From Hamadaea sp. (GTDB lineage: Bacteria > Actinomycetota > Actinomycetes > Mycobacteriales > Micromonosporaceae): a stretch of 64,000 bases of DNA. Shown here piece by piece: positions 17,984-26,880 of the stretch. The notes under the pieces are model-generated. The model was not told the DNA's origin and searched no databases. It worked only from the letters and a program-made list of their open reading frames with translations. Location: the NCBI RefSeq assembly GCF_013362815.1, contig NZ_JABFVK010000048.1, positions 1 through 64,000 on the forward strand, given 5' to 3'. The first letter of the stretch is position 1. Every line of letters starts with the position of its first letter. A program made the translations under genes and the position numbers.

Positions 17984-17999
17984 GTTACGCGGGTGTTAC
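17984..17999 (-). promoter_or_regulatory. Possible GlnR-type half-site pair
   Basis: On the minus strand the sequence reads GTAAC-N6-GTAAC, about 60 bp upstream of the glnA2 start. It matches the gTnAc-n6 spacing of actinobacterial GlnR sites, but only two half-sites are present. Confidence 0.4.
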
Positions 18000-18046
18000 A
18001 GCGGCTGCTCACGTCACGCTCGGAAAGCCCAGGCGTTGAGCAGCAC

Positions 18047-18805
18047 GTGCGCACCCTGTACCTCTCGCCGGCCCGCCGCAACGCCGTGCTCAGCGGTATC
18101 GCGGCTGGGAGTGCCGCCGTCGCGGTGCTGACCGTGCTCGCCGTGCTCGGCTTGCGGCCCAGTACGCCGGTCGCCGCTCCGACCGCGCCGGCCACCGCGC
18201 TGCCCAGTCTGCGTACGGCGTTGCTCGAAGGTGGTGATCTGCCCGCCTCCTTCGAGGTCCGGCCCACCCCCACCGCGGTACGCACACCGAAGCGTACGGA
18301 GCGGTGTCAGAGCCTCGTCGCCGATCCGGCGTCGCTGCTGCGGTCGCTGCTGCCCAGGCCGGACGCTTCCCCGTCGCCGGTGACCGCCCGGCACGTCGGC
18401 GCGGACGACGGCGTACTGGACCAGGCCGTGCAGATCTTCGCCCGGGGGCAGGCCACCTCGGCAGTGGACACCATCCGCAAGACCGCCAAGTCCTGCGGCA
18501 CCTTCACCGCTCGCCTCGACGACGGCACGAAGGCCCGGGTCAAGCTCACCTCGACCAGTGTGGAGAGTCTGCTCATCGGCGACGCGTACACCGTGAGCAT
18601 GACGCTGACGACGAAGTCCGGGCAGCAGACGGGTTACCTCGCCGTCAGCCGCGTGGGCGACACTGTCTCGGTGCTGCGGCGTACCGGTCCGAGCGGGGGA
18701 CCCGCGCTCGACCGGCAGATCCAGGACCTCGTCGGCAAAGCCCTGGACAAACTGGTGGTGCTAGGCGATCCCCGCCTCGTGGGCACCGCACCGGCGCATC
18801 GCTGA
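18047..18805 (+). CDS. Membrane-anchored extracytoplasmic protein
   Basis: A 252-residue protein with one N-terminal transmembrane helix (about residues 14-37) and an extracytoplasmic domain containing two cysteines (ERCQSL and KSCGTF). The pattern is similar to PknH/LpqN-like sensor domains, but I cannot assign it firmly. The start is uncertain: GTG 18047 was chosen, and GTG 17993 is an in-frame alternative overlapping the GlnR-like site. It is divergent from the glnA2-type gene. Confidence 0.55.
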   Translation: MRTLYLSPARRNAVLSGIAAGSAAVAVLTVLAVLGLRPSTPVAAPTAPATALPSLRTALLEGGDLPASFEVRPTPTAVRTPKRTERCQSLVADPASLLRSLLPRPDASPSPVTARHVGADDGVLDQAVQIFARGQATSAVDTIRKTAKSCGTFTARLDDGTKARVKLTSTSVESLLIGDAYTVSMTLTTKSGQQTGYLAVSRVGDTVSVLRRTGPSGGPALDRQIQDLVGKALDKLVVLGDPRLVGTAPAHR

Positions 18806-18820
18806 CCTACTATGCCGGGG

Positions 18821-19732
18821 GTGCCCCTCACCCCCACTTGGACCCGGAAGCTCGCCGCGATCCTGGTCGGCTCGCTCGTCGTCCCGATCGCCGTGGAGTT
18901 CGTCCTCGCGCTGATCAAGGGCGAGTCCTACAACCTCGGCCGGGCCGCCACCGTGGTCGGCGCGGTCGGCTTGGTCTCGCTCGGGCTCTACCTCAGCCGC
19001 CCGTCCGCGCTCACCTTCCGGCTCAGCATGGCGGTCTTCCTGCTGGCCGCCGGGATCATGCTCGCCCTCTACGGCTTCCTCGTCGCCTCGGTCGACGGCA
19101 TGTTCGACGGCCGCGTCGCCCACGCCGCGGTGGGCGCGGTCGCGGTCTGCTTCGGCCTGATCATCGGTTCGATCGGCGTGTACGCCTTCAGCGACGCCTG
19201 GCGGCAGCACCCGGTGACGATCCCGGAGCAGCGGGAACCGGCCCGGTCGGTGAACGTCAAACGATTCGCGCCCTACCGGCCGGAGGCGCACCAGAATCTG
19301 GTGGAGCTGTGCCGGACCCGGCTGGACGCGGCCGACCTGCACTACGTCGCGTACTACGCCGGGCACCAGGCCGTGTTCCGGGTGGACATGCTCGACGATC
19401 CCGCTCTCGGGTCCTTTCACGGACTCGTCGAGCCGCAAGCCCGGCGAGAGGCGTACGACGCACAGGGCCCGGAGGTCGAGGCAGCGCTGACGAGCTTCAA
19501 CCGCACCTTCAGCGGGCTCGACGTCGGCGTACTGATCCGGCTCGTGCTCGACGTCGAACGGGGTGCGGTCTACTACTTCACCGTCGACCGGGACACCGGC
19601 CGCTACGTCCTGGCGGTCACCCTGGATCAGGAGCAGGTGCACCGAACGGACGCCAAGGTCGCCAAGCTCGTCGACGACCTACGCCATGCGCTGGGCTTTC
19701 CCCGGATGACCGAGCTGGAGCAACGCAAGTGA
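18821..19732 (+). CDS. Hypothetical four-helix membrane protein with cytoplasmic domain
   Basis: A 303-residue protein with four hydrophobic segments within the first 125 residues, then a soluble domain of about 170 residues. I do not recognise the family. TACTAT lies 7 nt before GTG 18821, which I take as a leaderless start; an ATG at 18812 would overlap the -10. Its TGA overlaps the next start (GTGA), so it is coupled to the antiporter-like gene and may modulate it. Confidence 0.65.
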   Translation: MPLTPTWTRKLAAILVGSLVVPIAVEFVLALIKGESYNLGRAATVVGAVGLVSLGLYLSRPSALTFRLSMAVFLLAAGIMLALYGFLVASVDGMFDGRVAHAAVGAVAVCFGLIIGSIGVYAFSDAWRQHPVTIPEQREPARSVNVKRFAPYRPEAHQNLVELCRTRLDAADLHYVAYYAGHQAVFRVDMLDDPALGSFHGLVEPQARREAYDAQGPEVEAALTSFNRTFSGLDVGVLIRLVLDVERGAVYYFTVDRDTGRYVLAVTLDQEQVHRTDAKVAKLVDDLRHALGFPRMTELEQRK

Positions 19733-20745
19733 GGCGGGCGGCCGCCCTGCTCGCCATGGCCGCGCTTGGCTTCGGGGCGGCTTGGCTGACCGGGACCGGC
19801 CCGTCCGAGATCATCGCGTACGCCGCCTATCCGTACGTCACGGCGGCGCTGCTCGCCGTCGGGCTCTACGGCAGCGCGTACGGGATCGACCTGATCGAGG
19901 CTCGCCAGGACCGGCGGCTCATCCTGCTCGCCGTGACAGTGGGCGTACTGGTGAAGGCGACGCTCATCGGGGTCGTGCTGGCGCTGGCCTGGCAGGACCC
20001 GTTGTTCCTGCTTCTCGGCATCGTCGTGGCGCAGATCGATCCGCTATCGGTCGCGGCCGCCCTCGGCGACGGGCGGATGTCCGGCCGGGCCCGCTCGCTG
20101 CTCGCCGCGTGGGCGTCGTTCGACGATCCGCTGACCGTCGTGCTCGCCGTCTCGGCCGCGAGCGTGGTCGGCGACCTGCGCGGGCACCCCGGCGACGGCC
20201 TGCTCGCCGGGCTCTCGGCGTACGCCGTCGAACTGGCGGCCAACCTCGCTCTCGCCGCCGGCGCCTTCGTCGCGTACCAGTGGGGCCCGAAGAAGACCTG
20301 GTGGCGCACGGGCCTGCTGATCGTCGCGGCGGCCGTGGCGGTGTGGCAGTTGTGGCTCCTGGCGATCGCGCTGGTCGGGCTGTTCCTGCGGCCGCGCAGG
20401 CTGGCCGCGGTGCTCCCGGGCGCGGTGAACGCGGCGCTAGCGGGTGCGGTGCTGCTGCTCGGCGCGTTGCTGATCGGCGGGTTCGACCCACTCCGCGGGC
20501 TGAGCCTGGGATTGGCCGCGTTCGCCGCCCAATGGGTGGTCGCGGGGTGGCTGACCCGGGGCCTGCCGGTGCTCGACCGGGCCCAGTTGCGCCTGGCCCA
20601 GCAGAACGGCATCACCGCGATCGTGCTGGCCCTGAAGCTGGAACCGACGTTCCGGGGCGTAGTCGCCGTCGTCGCCCCGGCCATCGTGGTGACGAACGTG
20701 ACGCATCTCATCGCCAACCAACGGCGGGCGGTAAAGGCAGAATGA
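19729..20745 (+). CDS. Cation/proton antiporter-like membrane protein
   Basis: A 338-residue polytopic protein with about ten hydrophobic segments. Charged residues sit inside membrane segments in AQIDPLSVAAALGDGRM and AWASFDDPLTVVLAVSA, reminiscent of the ion-binding aspartates of CPA-type Na+/H+ antiporters. It is shorter than NhaP-type proteins, so substrate and direction are unassigned. The GTG start overlaps the previous stop, and nadE follows 4 bp downstream, suggesting one transcript. Confidence 0.7.
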   Translation: MRRAAALLAMAALGFGAAWLTGTGPSEIIAYAAYPYVTAALLAVGLYGSAYGIDLIEARQDRRLILLAVTVGVLVKATLIGVVLALAWQDPLFLLLGIVVAQIDPLSVAAALGDGRMSGRARSLLAAWASFDDPLTVVLAVSAASVVGDLRGHPGDGLLAGLSAYAVELAANLALAAGAFVAYQWGPKKTWWRTGLLIVAAAVAVWQLWLLAIALVGLFLRPRRLAAVLPGAVNAALAGAVLLLGALLIGGFDPLRGLSLGLAAFAAQWVVAGWLTRGLPVLDRAQLRLAQQNGITAIVLALKLEPTFRGVVAVVAPAIVVTNVTHLIANQRRAVKAE

Positions 20746-20749
20746 GGGC

Positions 20750-22519
20750 ATGCCGACACTGCGCATCGCTCTGGCCCAGGTCAATTCCACCGTCGGCGAC
20801 CTGACCGGCAACGCCGCCACTGTGCGCGCCTTCGCGGCGCGCGCCCAGCAGGCCGGCGCCCACCTGGTCGCCTTCCCCGAGATGATGCTGACCGGCTACC
20901 CCATCGAGGACCTGACCTTCCGCGAGTCGTTCGTGCAGGCCTCGAAGGCGGCGCTGGCCAAGCTGGCCGAGGAGTTGGCCGCCGACGGGCTCGGCGAACT
21001 CGCCGTCGTGGTCGGCTATCTCGACGCCGACGGGCCGGCCCGGCTGGGCGCCGACTCGACCGTCCGGCACGGTCCGCGCGACTCGCTGGCGCTGCTGCAC
21101 CGGGGCTCCGTCGTGACCACCTACGACAAGCACCACCTGCCCAACTACGGCGTCTTCGACGAGGACCGCTACTTCGTCCCCGGCGACACCCTCACCATCG
21201 TGCGGGCGGCGTGGGCCGACGGCACGGCGGCCGACATCGCGCTGAGCGTCTGCGAGGACATCTGGCAGCCGGGCGGCCCGTTCACGGCGGCCGGAGCAGC
21301 CAAGGCGGCTCTCGTCGTCAACATCAACGCGTCGCCCTACGAGCGCAACAAAGACGACGTACGCCTCCCGCTCGTCGCTCGGCGGGCCGTCGAGGCGGGC
21401 GCTGCGGTGGCGTACGTGAACATGATCGGCGGCCAGGATGAGCTGACCTTCGACGGCGACTCGATCATCGTCGGGCCGGACGGACGGCTGCTCACCCGCT
21501 CCGGTCAGTTCACCGAGGAACTTCTCGTGCACGACCTCGACCTACCGGCCGCCGACTCCGGCTGGACGCCGCCGGGCGCGGCTGCGGGGCTGACCCTGCG
21601 TCTCCAGCCGCTGGCGACCTCGTGGGCGGCTCCTACCGGCGAGCCGGCCGTGGGCGGGGTCGCCGAGCGGCTGCCGGACGAGGCCGAAGTCTGGGGCGCG
21701 CTCGTCCTCGGGTTGCGCGACTACGTCGAGAAGAACCGCTTCAAGTCGGTCGTCCTGGGCCTGTCCGGCGGCATCGACTCCGGCGTCGTCGCCGCGATCG
21801 CCGTCGACGCGCTCGGGCCGAAACGGGTCGTCGGTGTCAGCCTGCCCAGTGCGTACTCGTCGGAGCATTCGAAGGGCGACGCGGCCGATCTCGCCGAGCG
21901 CACCGGTCTGGACTACCGGGTGCAACCGATCGCGCCCATGGTGGACGCCTTCCTCAGCACCATGACGCTGACCGGATTGGCGGAGGAGAACCTGCAGGCC
22001 CGCGTACGCGGTGTGGTCCTGATGGCGCTGTCCAATCAGGAGGGTCACCTGGTGCTGACCACCGGCAACAAGAGCGAGCTGGCGGTCGGCTACTCCACGC
22101 TCTACGGCGACTCCGTCGGCGGGTTCAACCCGCTCAAGGACGTCCCGAAGACGCTGGTCTGGAAGCTCGCCCGGTGGCGCAACACGGTCTCGCTGGGCGG
22201 CATCGCCGCTCCGATCCCGGAGAACTCGATCAGCAAGCCGCCGAGCGCCGAACTGCGCCCGGGCCAGCTGGACTCCGACAGCCTGCCGGACTACGAACTG
22301 CTGGACGCGATCCTCACCGGATACGTCGACGGCGACCTGGGCCGGGATCAGCTGGTGGCCGCCGGGCACGACGCCGCGCTGGTCGACAAGGTCATCCGGA
22401 TGACGGACTCGGCCGAGTACAAGCGCCGGCAGTCCGCGCCGGGAACCAAAATCAGCTTCAAGGCCTTCGGCCGCGACCGTCGTCTGCCGATCACCAACAG
22501 GTGGCGCGAAGGGGCCTGA
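20750..22519 (+). CDS. nadE: Glutamine-dependent NAD+ synthetase
   Basis: Converts deamido-NAD+ to NAD+ using glutamine. The 589 residues comprise an N-terminal nitrilase-type glutaminase domain with the Glu-Lys-Cys triad in FPEMMLTGYP, DKHHLPNYG and SVCEDIWQPGG (C168), and a C-terminal synthetase with the PP-loop LSGGIDSG near residue 341. The ATG lies 4 bp after the antiporter-like gene. Confidence 0.96.
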   Translation: MPTLRIALAQVNSTVGDLTGNAATVRAFAARAQQAGAHLVAFPEMMLTGYPIEDLTFRESFVQASKAALAKLAEELAADGLGELAVVVGYLDADGPARLGADSTVRHGPRDSLALLHRGSVVTTYDKHHLPNYGVFDEDRYFVPGDTLTIVRAAWADGTAADIALSVCEDIWQPGGPFTAAGAAKAALVVNINASPYERNKDDVRLPLVARRAVEAGAAVAYVNMIGGQDELTFDGDSIIVGPDGRLLTRSGQFTEELLVHDLDLPAADSGWTPPGAAAGLTLRLQPLATSWAAPTGEPAVGGVAERLPDEAEVWGALVLGLRDYVEKNRFKSVVLGLSGGIDSGVVAAIAVDALGPKRVVGVSLPSAYSSEHSKGDAADLAERTGLDYRVQPIAPMVDAFLSTMTLTGLAEENLQARVRGVVLMALSNQEGHLVLTTGNKSELAVGYSTLYGDSVGGFNPLKDVPKTLVWKLARWRNTVSLGGIAAPIPENSISKPPSAELRPGQLDSDSLPDYELLDAILTGYVDGDLGRDQLVAAGHDAALVDKVIRMTDSAEYKRRQSAPGTKISFKAFGRDRRLPITNRWREGA

Positions 22520-22603
22520 GCAGCGGGTATACCCACAGTTCCGTGGGTACAAACGTCGCGTCCGGGAGAAATAGCGCAAGATCGCCACGATAGGATGCAG
22601 GTC

Positions 22604-23998
22604 ATGACGGGACGAAGCTCGTTCGTGGTGGTCGCCAACCGACTTCCGGTCGACGAGGTCCCCGACGAGGAACGAGCCGGCGGGCGACGCTGGCGGCGCA
22701 GCCCCGGTGGGCTCGTCACCGCGTTGCACCCCGTGCTCGTCCAGCGGGACGGCACGTGGATCGGCTGGGGCGGCTCGGCCGGGCCGGCCCCCGCGCCCTT
22801 CATGGTGGACGGCATCCGGCTGCACCCGGTGCCGCTCGACGCGGACGAGATCGCCCGCTACTACGAGGGCATGTCGAACTCGACGATCTGGCCGCTCTAC
22901 CACGACGCCGTGGAGCCGCCGATCTTCCGCCGTCGGTGGGCCGCCTCCTACCGTGAGGTGAACGCCCGGTTCGCCGAGGCGGCCGCGCAGGTCGCCGCGC
23001 CGAACGCCACCGTCTGGGTGCAGGACTACCAGCTGCAGCTGGTCCCGGCGATGCTCCGGCAGGCCCGGCCCGACCTGCGGATCGGGTTCTTCCTGCACAT
23101 CCCGTTCCCGCCGATCGAGCTGTTCATGCAGCTACCGCAGCGGGCCGAGATCATGCGTGGACTGCTCGGCGCGGATCTCGTCGGCTTCCAGCAACGGCTC
23201 GCGGCGCAGAACTTCGTCCGGCTGGCCCACCACGTCCTCGGCGCGCCCGTCTCCGGCAGCGTCATCGAGTTCGAGGACCGCCGGGTCAAGGCGGCGGCGT
23301 TCCCGATCTCGATCGACGTCGGCGAGATCGACCGGCTCGCCGACAACCCGCTGATCCGTACGCGGGCCGAGCAGATCCGCACCGAACTCGGTGAGCCGAA
23401 GACCGTCATCCTCGGGGTCGACCGGCTCGACTACACCAAGGGCATCGAGCACCGGCTCAAGGCGTTCCGGGAATTGCTCGCCGAGGGACGGCTGACCGTG
23501 CCCGAGACGGTGATGGTCCAGGTGGCCACGCCCAGCCGCGAAAGAGTCGAGCATTACCAAGCCTTGCGGGTGAAAGTCGAGCGTGAGGTCGGTCGGATCA
23601 ACGGCGATTACGGGCGCGTCGGCGTGCCTGCTGTGCATTATCTGCACCAGTCGTACAGTCGCAGTGAACTCGCCGCGCTCTACCGCGCGGCGGACGTCAT
23701 GATGGTCACTCCACTACGGGACGGCATGAACCTGGTCGCCAAGGAGTACGTCGCCGCCCGCGCGGACGCGGGCGGCGCGCTCGTCTTGAGCGAATTCGCC
23801 GGTGCCGCCTCGGAGCTTCGCCAGGCTTTCCTGTGCAACCCACATGACCTGGACGCCGTCAAGGACTCGTTGTTGCGAGCCGTACACGTAGACCCGGACG
23901 AAGCCCGCAAACGTATGTCCATCATGCAACGCCACCTACGCCGAAACGACGTGGCGCACTGGGCACGATCGTTCCTCACCGAGCTGGGCAGCCTCTAA
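22604..23998 (+). CDS. otsA: Trehalose-6-phosphate synthase
   Basis: A GT20 glycosyltransferase that makes trehalose 6-phosphate from UDP-glucose and glucose 6-phosphate. The 464 residues include VVVANRLPV at the N-terminus, QDYQLQLVP, the substrate-binding [13 protein letters not shown] and the nucleotide-sugar segment [22 protein letters not shown] is 7 nt before ATG 22604; ATG 22595 is an alternative inside that hexamer. The stop overlaps the otsB start by one base (TAATG), coupling the two enzymes. Confidence 0.96.
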   Translation: MTGRSSFVVVANRLPVDEVPDEERAGGRRWRRSPGGLVTALHPVLVQRDGTWIGWGGSAGPAPAPFMVDGIRLHPVPLDADEIARYYEGMSNSTIWPLYHDAVEPPIFRRRWAASYREVNARFAEAAAQVAAPNATVWVQDYQLQLVPAMLRQARPDLRIGFFLHIPFPPIELFMQLPQRAEIMRGLLGADLVGFQQRLAAQNFVRLAHHVLGAPVSGSVIEFEDRRVKAAAFPISIDVGEIDRLADNPLIRTRAEQIRTELGEPKTVILGVDRLDYTKGIEHRLKAFRELLAEGRLTVPETVMVQVATPSRERVEHYQALRVKVEREVGRINGDYGRVGVPAVHYLHQSYSRSELAALYRAADVMMVTPLRDGMNLVAKEYVAARADAGGALVLSEFAGAASELRQAFLCNPHDLDAVKDSLLRAVHVDPDEARKRMSIMQRHLRRNDVAHWARSFLTELGSL

Positions 23999-26550
23999 TG
24001 AACACAGCACTTTCCATCGCCACCGCGGAGAGCGTGGTCTCCGCGGACGGCTTCGACCCCGACCTCCGCCTGGCCGTCACCCGGATCGCCCGGGTGCCCC
24101 AACTGCTGGTCGCCTGCGACTACGACGGCACCCTCGCGCCGATCGTGGAAGACCCGACCGCGGCCAAACCCCTCCCCGAGGCGGTGGCGGCCATCCGATC
24201 CCTCGCCGCACTCCCCCAGACCACCGTCGCGGTCGTCTCCGGCCGCGCGCTGCGCGACCTCGCCGCCCTCTCGCGGCTGCCCAGCGAGGTCCATCTCGTC
24301 GGATCGCACGGCTCCGAGTTCGACGTCGGCTTCGTCCAACGCCTGGCTCCCGAGCTGGTAGCGCTGCGTACGCGGCTGCAGTCCGAGCTCAACTCGATCG
24401 CCGCGCAATTCCCAGGGGTACGCCTGGAGGCGAAGCCGGCGTCCATCGCCGTCCACACGCGGGGTGTCGACCAGCCGATCGCGGCGGCGGCCTCCGACGC
24501 GGTTCGCAAAGGCCCGGCCACCTGGCCCGACGTGCACGTGACCCACGGCAAGGAGGTCATCGAGCTGTCGGTGATCTCGACGCACAAGGGCACCGCGATC
24601 GACGCTCTGCGTACGCAGTTGTCGGCCAGCGCCGTGCTCTTCGTGGGCGACGACGTCACCGACGAGAACGCCTTCCGGCAGCTGCACGGGCCCGACGTCG
24701 GTGTGAAGGTCGGCCCCGGCGAGACTGCGGCGGCGTACCGGGTCGCCGACCCGTTCCAGGCGGCTCGCGTACTCGGTTTGCTGCTGGAAACGCGGCGGCA
24801 CTGGCTGTTCGGCGAGCGCGCGGTGCCGATCGAGCGGCACTCCATGCTGGCCGACGGCAACACCGTCGCGCTGGTGACCCCGGATGCCCGGATCTCGTGG
24901 CTCTGCCACCCGCGCCCGGACTCCTCCGCGATCTTCGCCGACCTCGTCGGCGGTTCGCCCGCCGGGCACTTCACGGTGCGCCCGGAACGGGGCGGCACCC
25001 CGCTCGGGCAGCGCTATCGGCCCGGCACGATGACGGTCGAGACCCGCTGGTCCGGCCTCACAGTGACGGATTGGCTGGCCGGGGACTCCCTGGTACGCCG
25101 AATCTCCGGAAACGTCCCCGCGATGCTGGAGTTCGCCCCCCGCCCCGGATTCGGGCAAGTGGCGGTGAGCCTGCAGCCGATCGGCGACGGCGGCGTACTG
25201 GTGCTGGGTTCCAATGAGCCGGCCGCGCTGTGCAGCCCCGGCGTGGACTGGGAGATCGACCTCGACCGGGGTTCTGCCCGGGCCCGGGTGGACCTCGCTG
25301 CGCTCGGCGGAGAACTGACGCTGGACCTGAAGTTCGGCTCGCACGACGCGACACCGCATCCGATCCCGTCGAGCGAGCGGTTGGAGTCGGCCGAGCGCCC
25401 GTGGCGGGACTGGGCGTCCACGCTCAAGCTGCCGGCCAAGCACCGCGAACTGACCCTACGCAGCGCGCTGACCCTCCGTGGGCTGTGCCACCAGCCGACC
25501 GGGGGCATCCTGGCGGCGGCCACCACGTCGCTGCCCGAGGAGCTCGGCGGCGTACGCAACTGGGACTACCGCTACTGCTGGCTCCGGGATGCGGCGATGA
25601 CCGCACACGCCCTCGTCGACCTCGGTTCCCTGGCGGAGGCCGAGGCGTTCCTGCGCTGGGTCGACGGCTGCGTCGAGCGTACGGGCGGCCACCCGGAACG
25701 GCTGCACCCGCTCTACGGCATCGACGGCTACCCGCTCGGCCCGGAGGCGGTCATCGACACCCTCCCCGGGTACGCCGGCTCCAGGCCGGTCCGGGTGGGC
25801 AACGCCGCCGACGCCCAGCTGCAGCTCGACGTCTTCGGCCCGATCGCGGACCTCCTGGCGGCGGTGGTGGAAAAGCGCGGCAAGGTACGCGACGAGGAAT
25901 GGCGGGTGCTCGAGGCGATGGTGCAGGCGGTCGAACGCCGCTGGCACGAGCCCGACCACGGCTTGTGGGAGGCCCGCATCGCGCCCCGGCACCACGTGTA
26001 CTCCAAGGTGATGTGCTGGATGACGGTCGACCGGGCCCTGTCGGTCGCCCGCCACTACGGCGACGCCGACCACAGCGCGTGGGTCACGTTGCGCGACAAG
26101 ATCGCGGAGAACGTCCTCACCTACGGCTGGAACGAAGAAGTCCAGGCGTACTCGGTGGCGTACGGACACCCGGAGATGGATGCCTCCTCGCTCTGGATCG
26201 GACTGTCCGGTCTGCTCGCCGACGACGACCCCCGCTTCCTGTCCACGGTGCTCGCCATCGAAGCCGACCTCCGCAGCGGCCCGGTCGTCTACCGCTACCG
26301 CTGGGACGACGGCCTGCCCGGCCGGGAAGGCGGCTTCCACATCTGCACCGCCTGGCTCATCGAGGCGTATCTGCGTACCGGTCGGCGGGCCGACGCCGAG
26401 GAACTGTTCGAGCTGATGATCGACACGGCCGGCCCGACCGGCCTGCTGCCCGAACAGTACGAGCCGGACTCCGAGCGCGGGCTGGGCAACCATCCGCAGG
26501 CCTACAGCCACCTCGGGCTGATCCGCTGCGCCACCCTGCTCGACTCGTAA
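23998..26550 (+). CDS. otsB: Trehalose-6-phosphate phosphatase fused to a GH15 domain
   Basis: An 850-residue two-domain protein. Residues about 35-270 are a HAD-type OtsB with DYDGTLAP (nucleophile D41, D43), VVSGR, HKGTAID and GDDVTDENAF. Residues about 275-850 are a GH15 glucoamylase/trehalase-type domain with NWDYRYCWLRDA (from about 521), the putative general acid E658 in GLWEAR and the base E777 in GREGGF. The protein could therefore both release trehalose and hydrolyse it or a related glucoside. Both halves look intact, so the fusion is probably functional. A 15-bp hairpin terminator follows. Confidence 0.92.
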   Translation: MNTALSIATAESVVSADGFDPDLRLAVTRIARVPQLLVACDYDGTLAPIVEDPTAAKPLPEAVAAIRSLAALPQTTVAVVSGRALRDLAALSRLPSEVHLVGSHGSEFDVGFVQRLAPELVALRTRLQSELNSIAAQFPGVRLEAKPASIAVHTRGVDQPIAAAASDAVRKGPATWPDVHVTHGKEVIELSVISTHKGTAIDALRTQLSASAVLFVGDDVTDENAFRQLHGPDVGVKVGPGETAAAYRVADPFQAARVLGLLLETRRHWLFGERAVPIERHSMLADGNTVALVTPDARISWLCHPRPDSSAIFADLVGGSPAGHFTVRPERGGTPLGQRYRPGTMTVETRWSGLTVTDWLAGDSLVRRISGNVPAMLEFAPRPGFGQVAVSLQPIGDGGVLVLGSNEPAALCSPGVDWEIDLDRGSARARVDLAALGGELTLDLKFGSHDATPHPIPSSERLESAERPWRDWASTLKLPAKHRELTLRSALTLRGLCHQPTGGILAAATTSLPEELGGVRNWDYRYCWLRDAAMTAHALVDLGSLAEAEAFLRWVDGCVERTGGHPERLHPLYGIDGYPLGPEAVIDTLPGYAGSRPVRVGNAADAQLQLDVFGPIADLLAAVVEKRGKVRDEEWRVLEAMVQAVERRWHEPDHGLWEARIAPRHHVYSKVMCWMTVDRALSVARHYGDADHSAWVTLRDKIAENVLTYGWNEEVQAYSVAYGHPEMDASSLWIGLSGLLADDDPRFLSTVLAIEADLRSGPVVYRYRWDDGLPGREGGFHICTAWLIEAYLRTGRRADAEELFELMIDTAGPTGLLPEQYEPDSERGLGNHPQAYSHLGLIRCATLLDS

Positions 26551-26566
26551 CCGCCCGCGCGCGAAT

Positions 26567-26596
26567 GAGGGGTCCGCAGGCGCCTGCGGACCCCTC
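26567..26596 (+). terminator. Terminator of otsAB
   Basis: A perfect 30-bp palindrome with 15-bp arms GAGGGGTCCGCAGGC and complement, followed by TCTT, lies 17 bp after the otsB stop codon. Confidence 0.85.
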
Positions 26597-26600
26597 TCTT

Positions 26601-26640
26601 GCCTCGGGTGCATGCTCCGTCGCAGAGGCGGTCCCGAGGC
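26601..26640. repeat. Structured repeat, copy A
   Basis: GCCTCGGG (26601-26608) and CCCGAGGC (26633-26640) close a 24-nt loop that ends CGCAGAGGCGGT. Copy B at 26803-26840 has the same architecture, the same loop end and a compensatory stem change. Confidence 0.75.
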
Positions 26641-26802
26641 CTCTTAGAGAATTCTATTCATGACAAACAGGGGAATCGCAATACCGCATTAGTTGTCCAC
26701 AGAATGCGGTAGTGGGCGAACGTTATCCACAAGAGAATTCGCGAGCAGCTTGCGCAATCGTTCGGCGAAGGTCTAATTTGCCCTGAGCTAGAAAAGAAGC
26801 GC
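26641..26802. other. AT-richer intergenic block with two DnaA-box matches
   Basis: No gene is visible. TTGTCCACA (26693-26701) matches the actinobacterial DnaA box and TTATCCACA (26723-26731) the general consensus, both on the plus strand and 30 bp apart. The first is enclosed by 9-bp inverted arms TACCGCATT (26682-26690) and AATGCGGTA (26703-26711). AGAGAATTC occurs at 26646 and again at 26732. Base composition is clearly more AT-rich than the surroundings. Confidence 0.6.
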
Positions 26803-26840
26803 GCCCCGGGGGCTTGCTTTCGCAGAGGCGGTCCCGGGGC
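26803..26840. repeat. Structured repeat, copy B
   Basis: GCCCCGGG (26803-26810) and CCCGGGGC (26833-26840) close a 22-nt loop ending CGCAGAGGCGGT. It lies directly upstream of the Abi-like gene. Compared with copy A, one stem T-A pair is replaced by C-G, so pairing is preserved. Confidence 0.75.
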
Positions 26841-26880
26841 CTACGTCCTACAGCTTAGCTGCCATGTGGAGGTTGCACAA

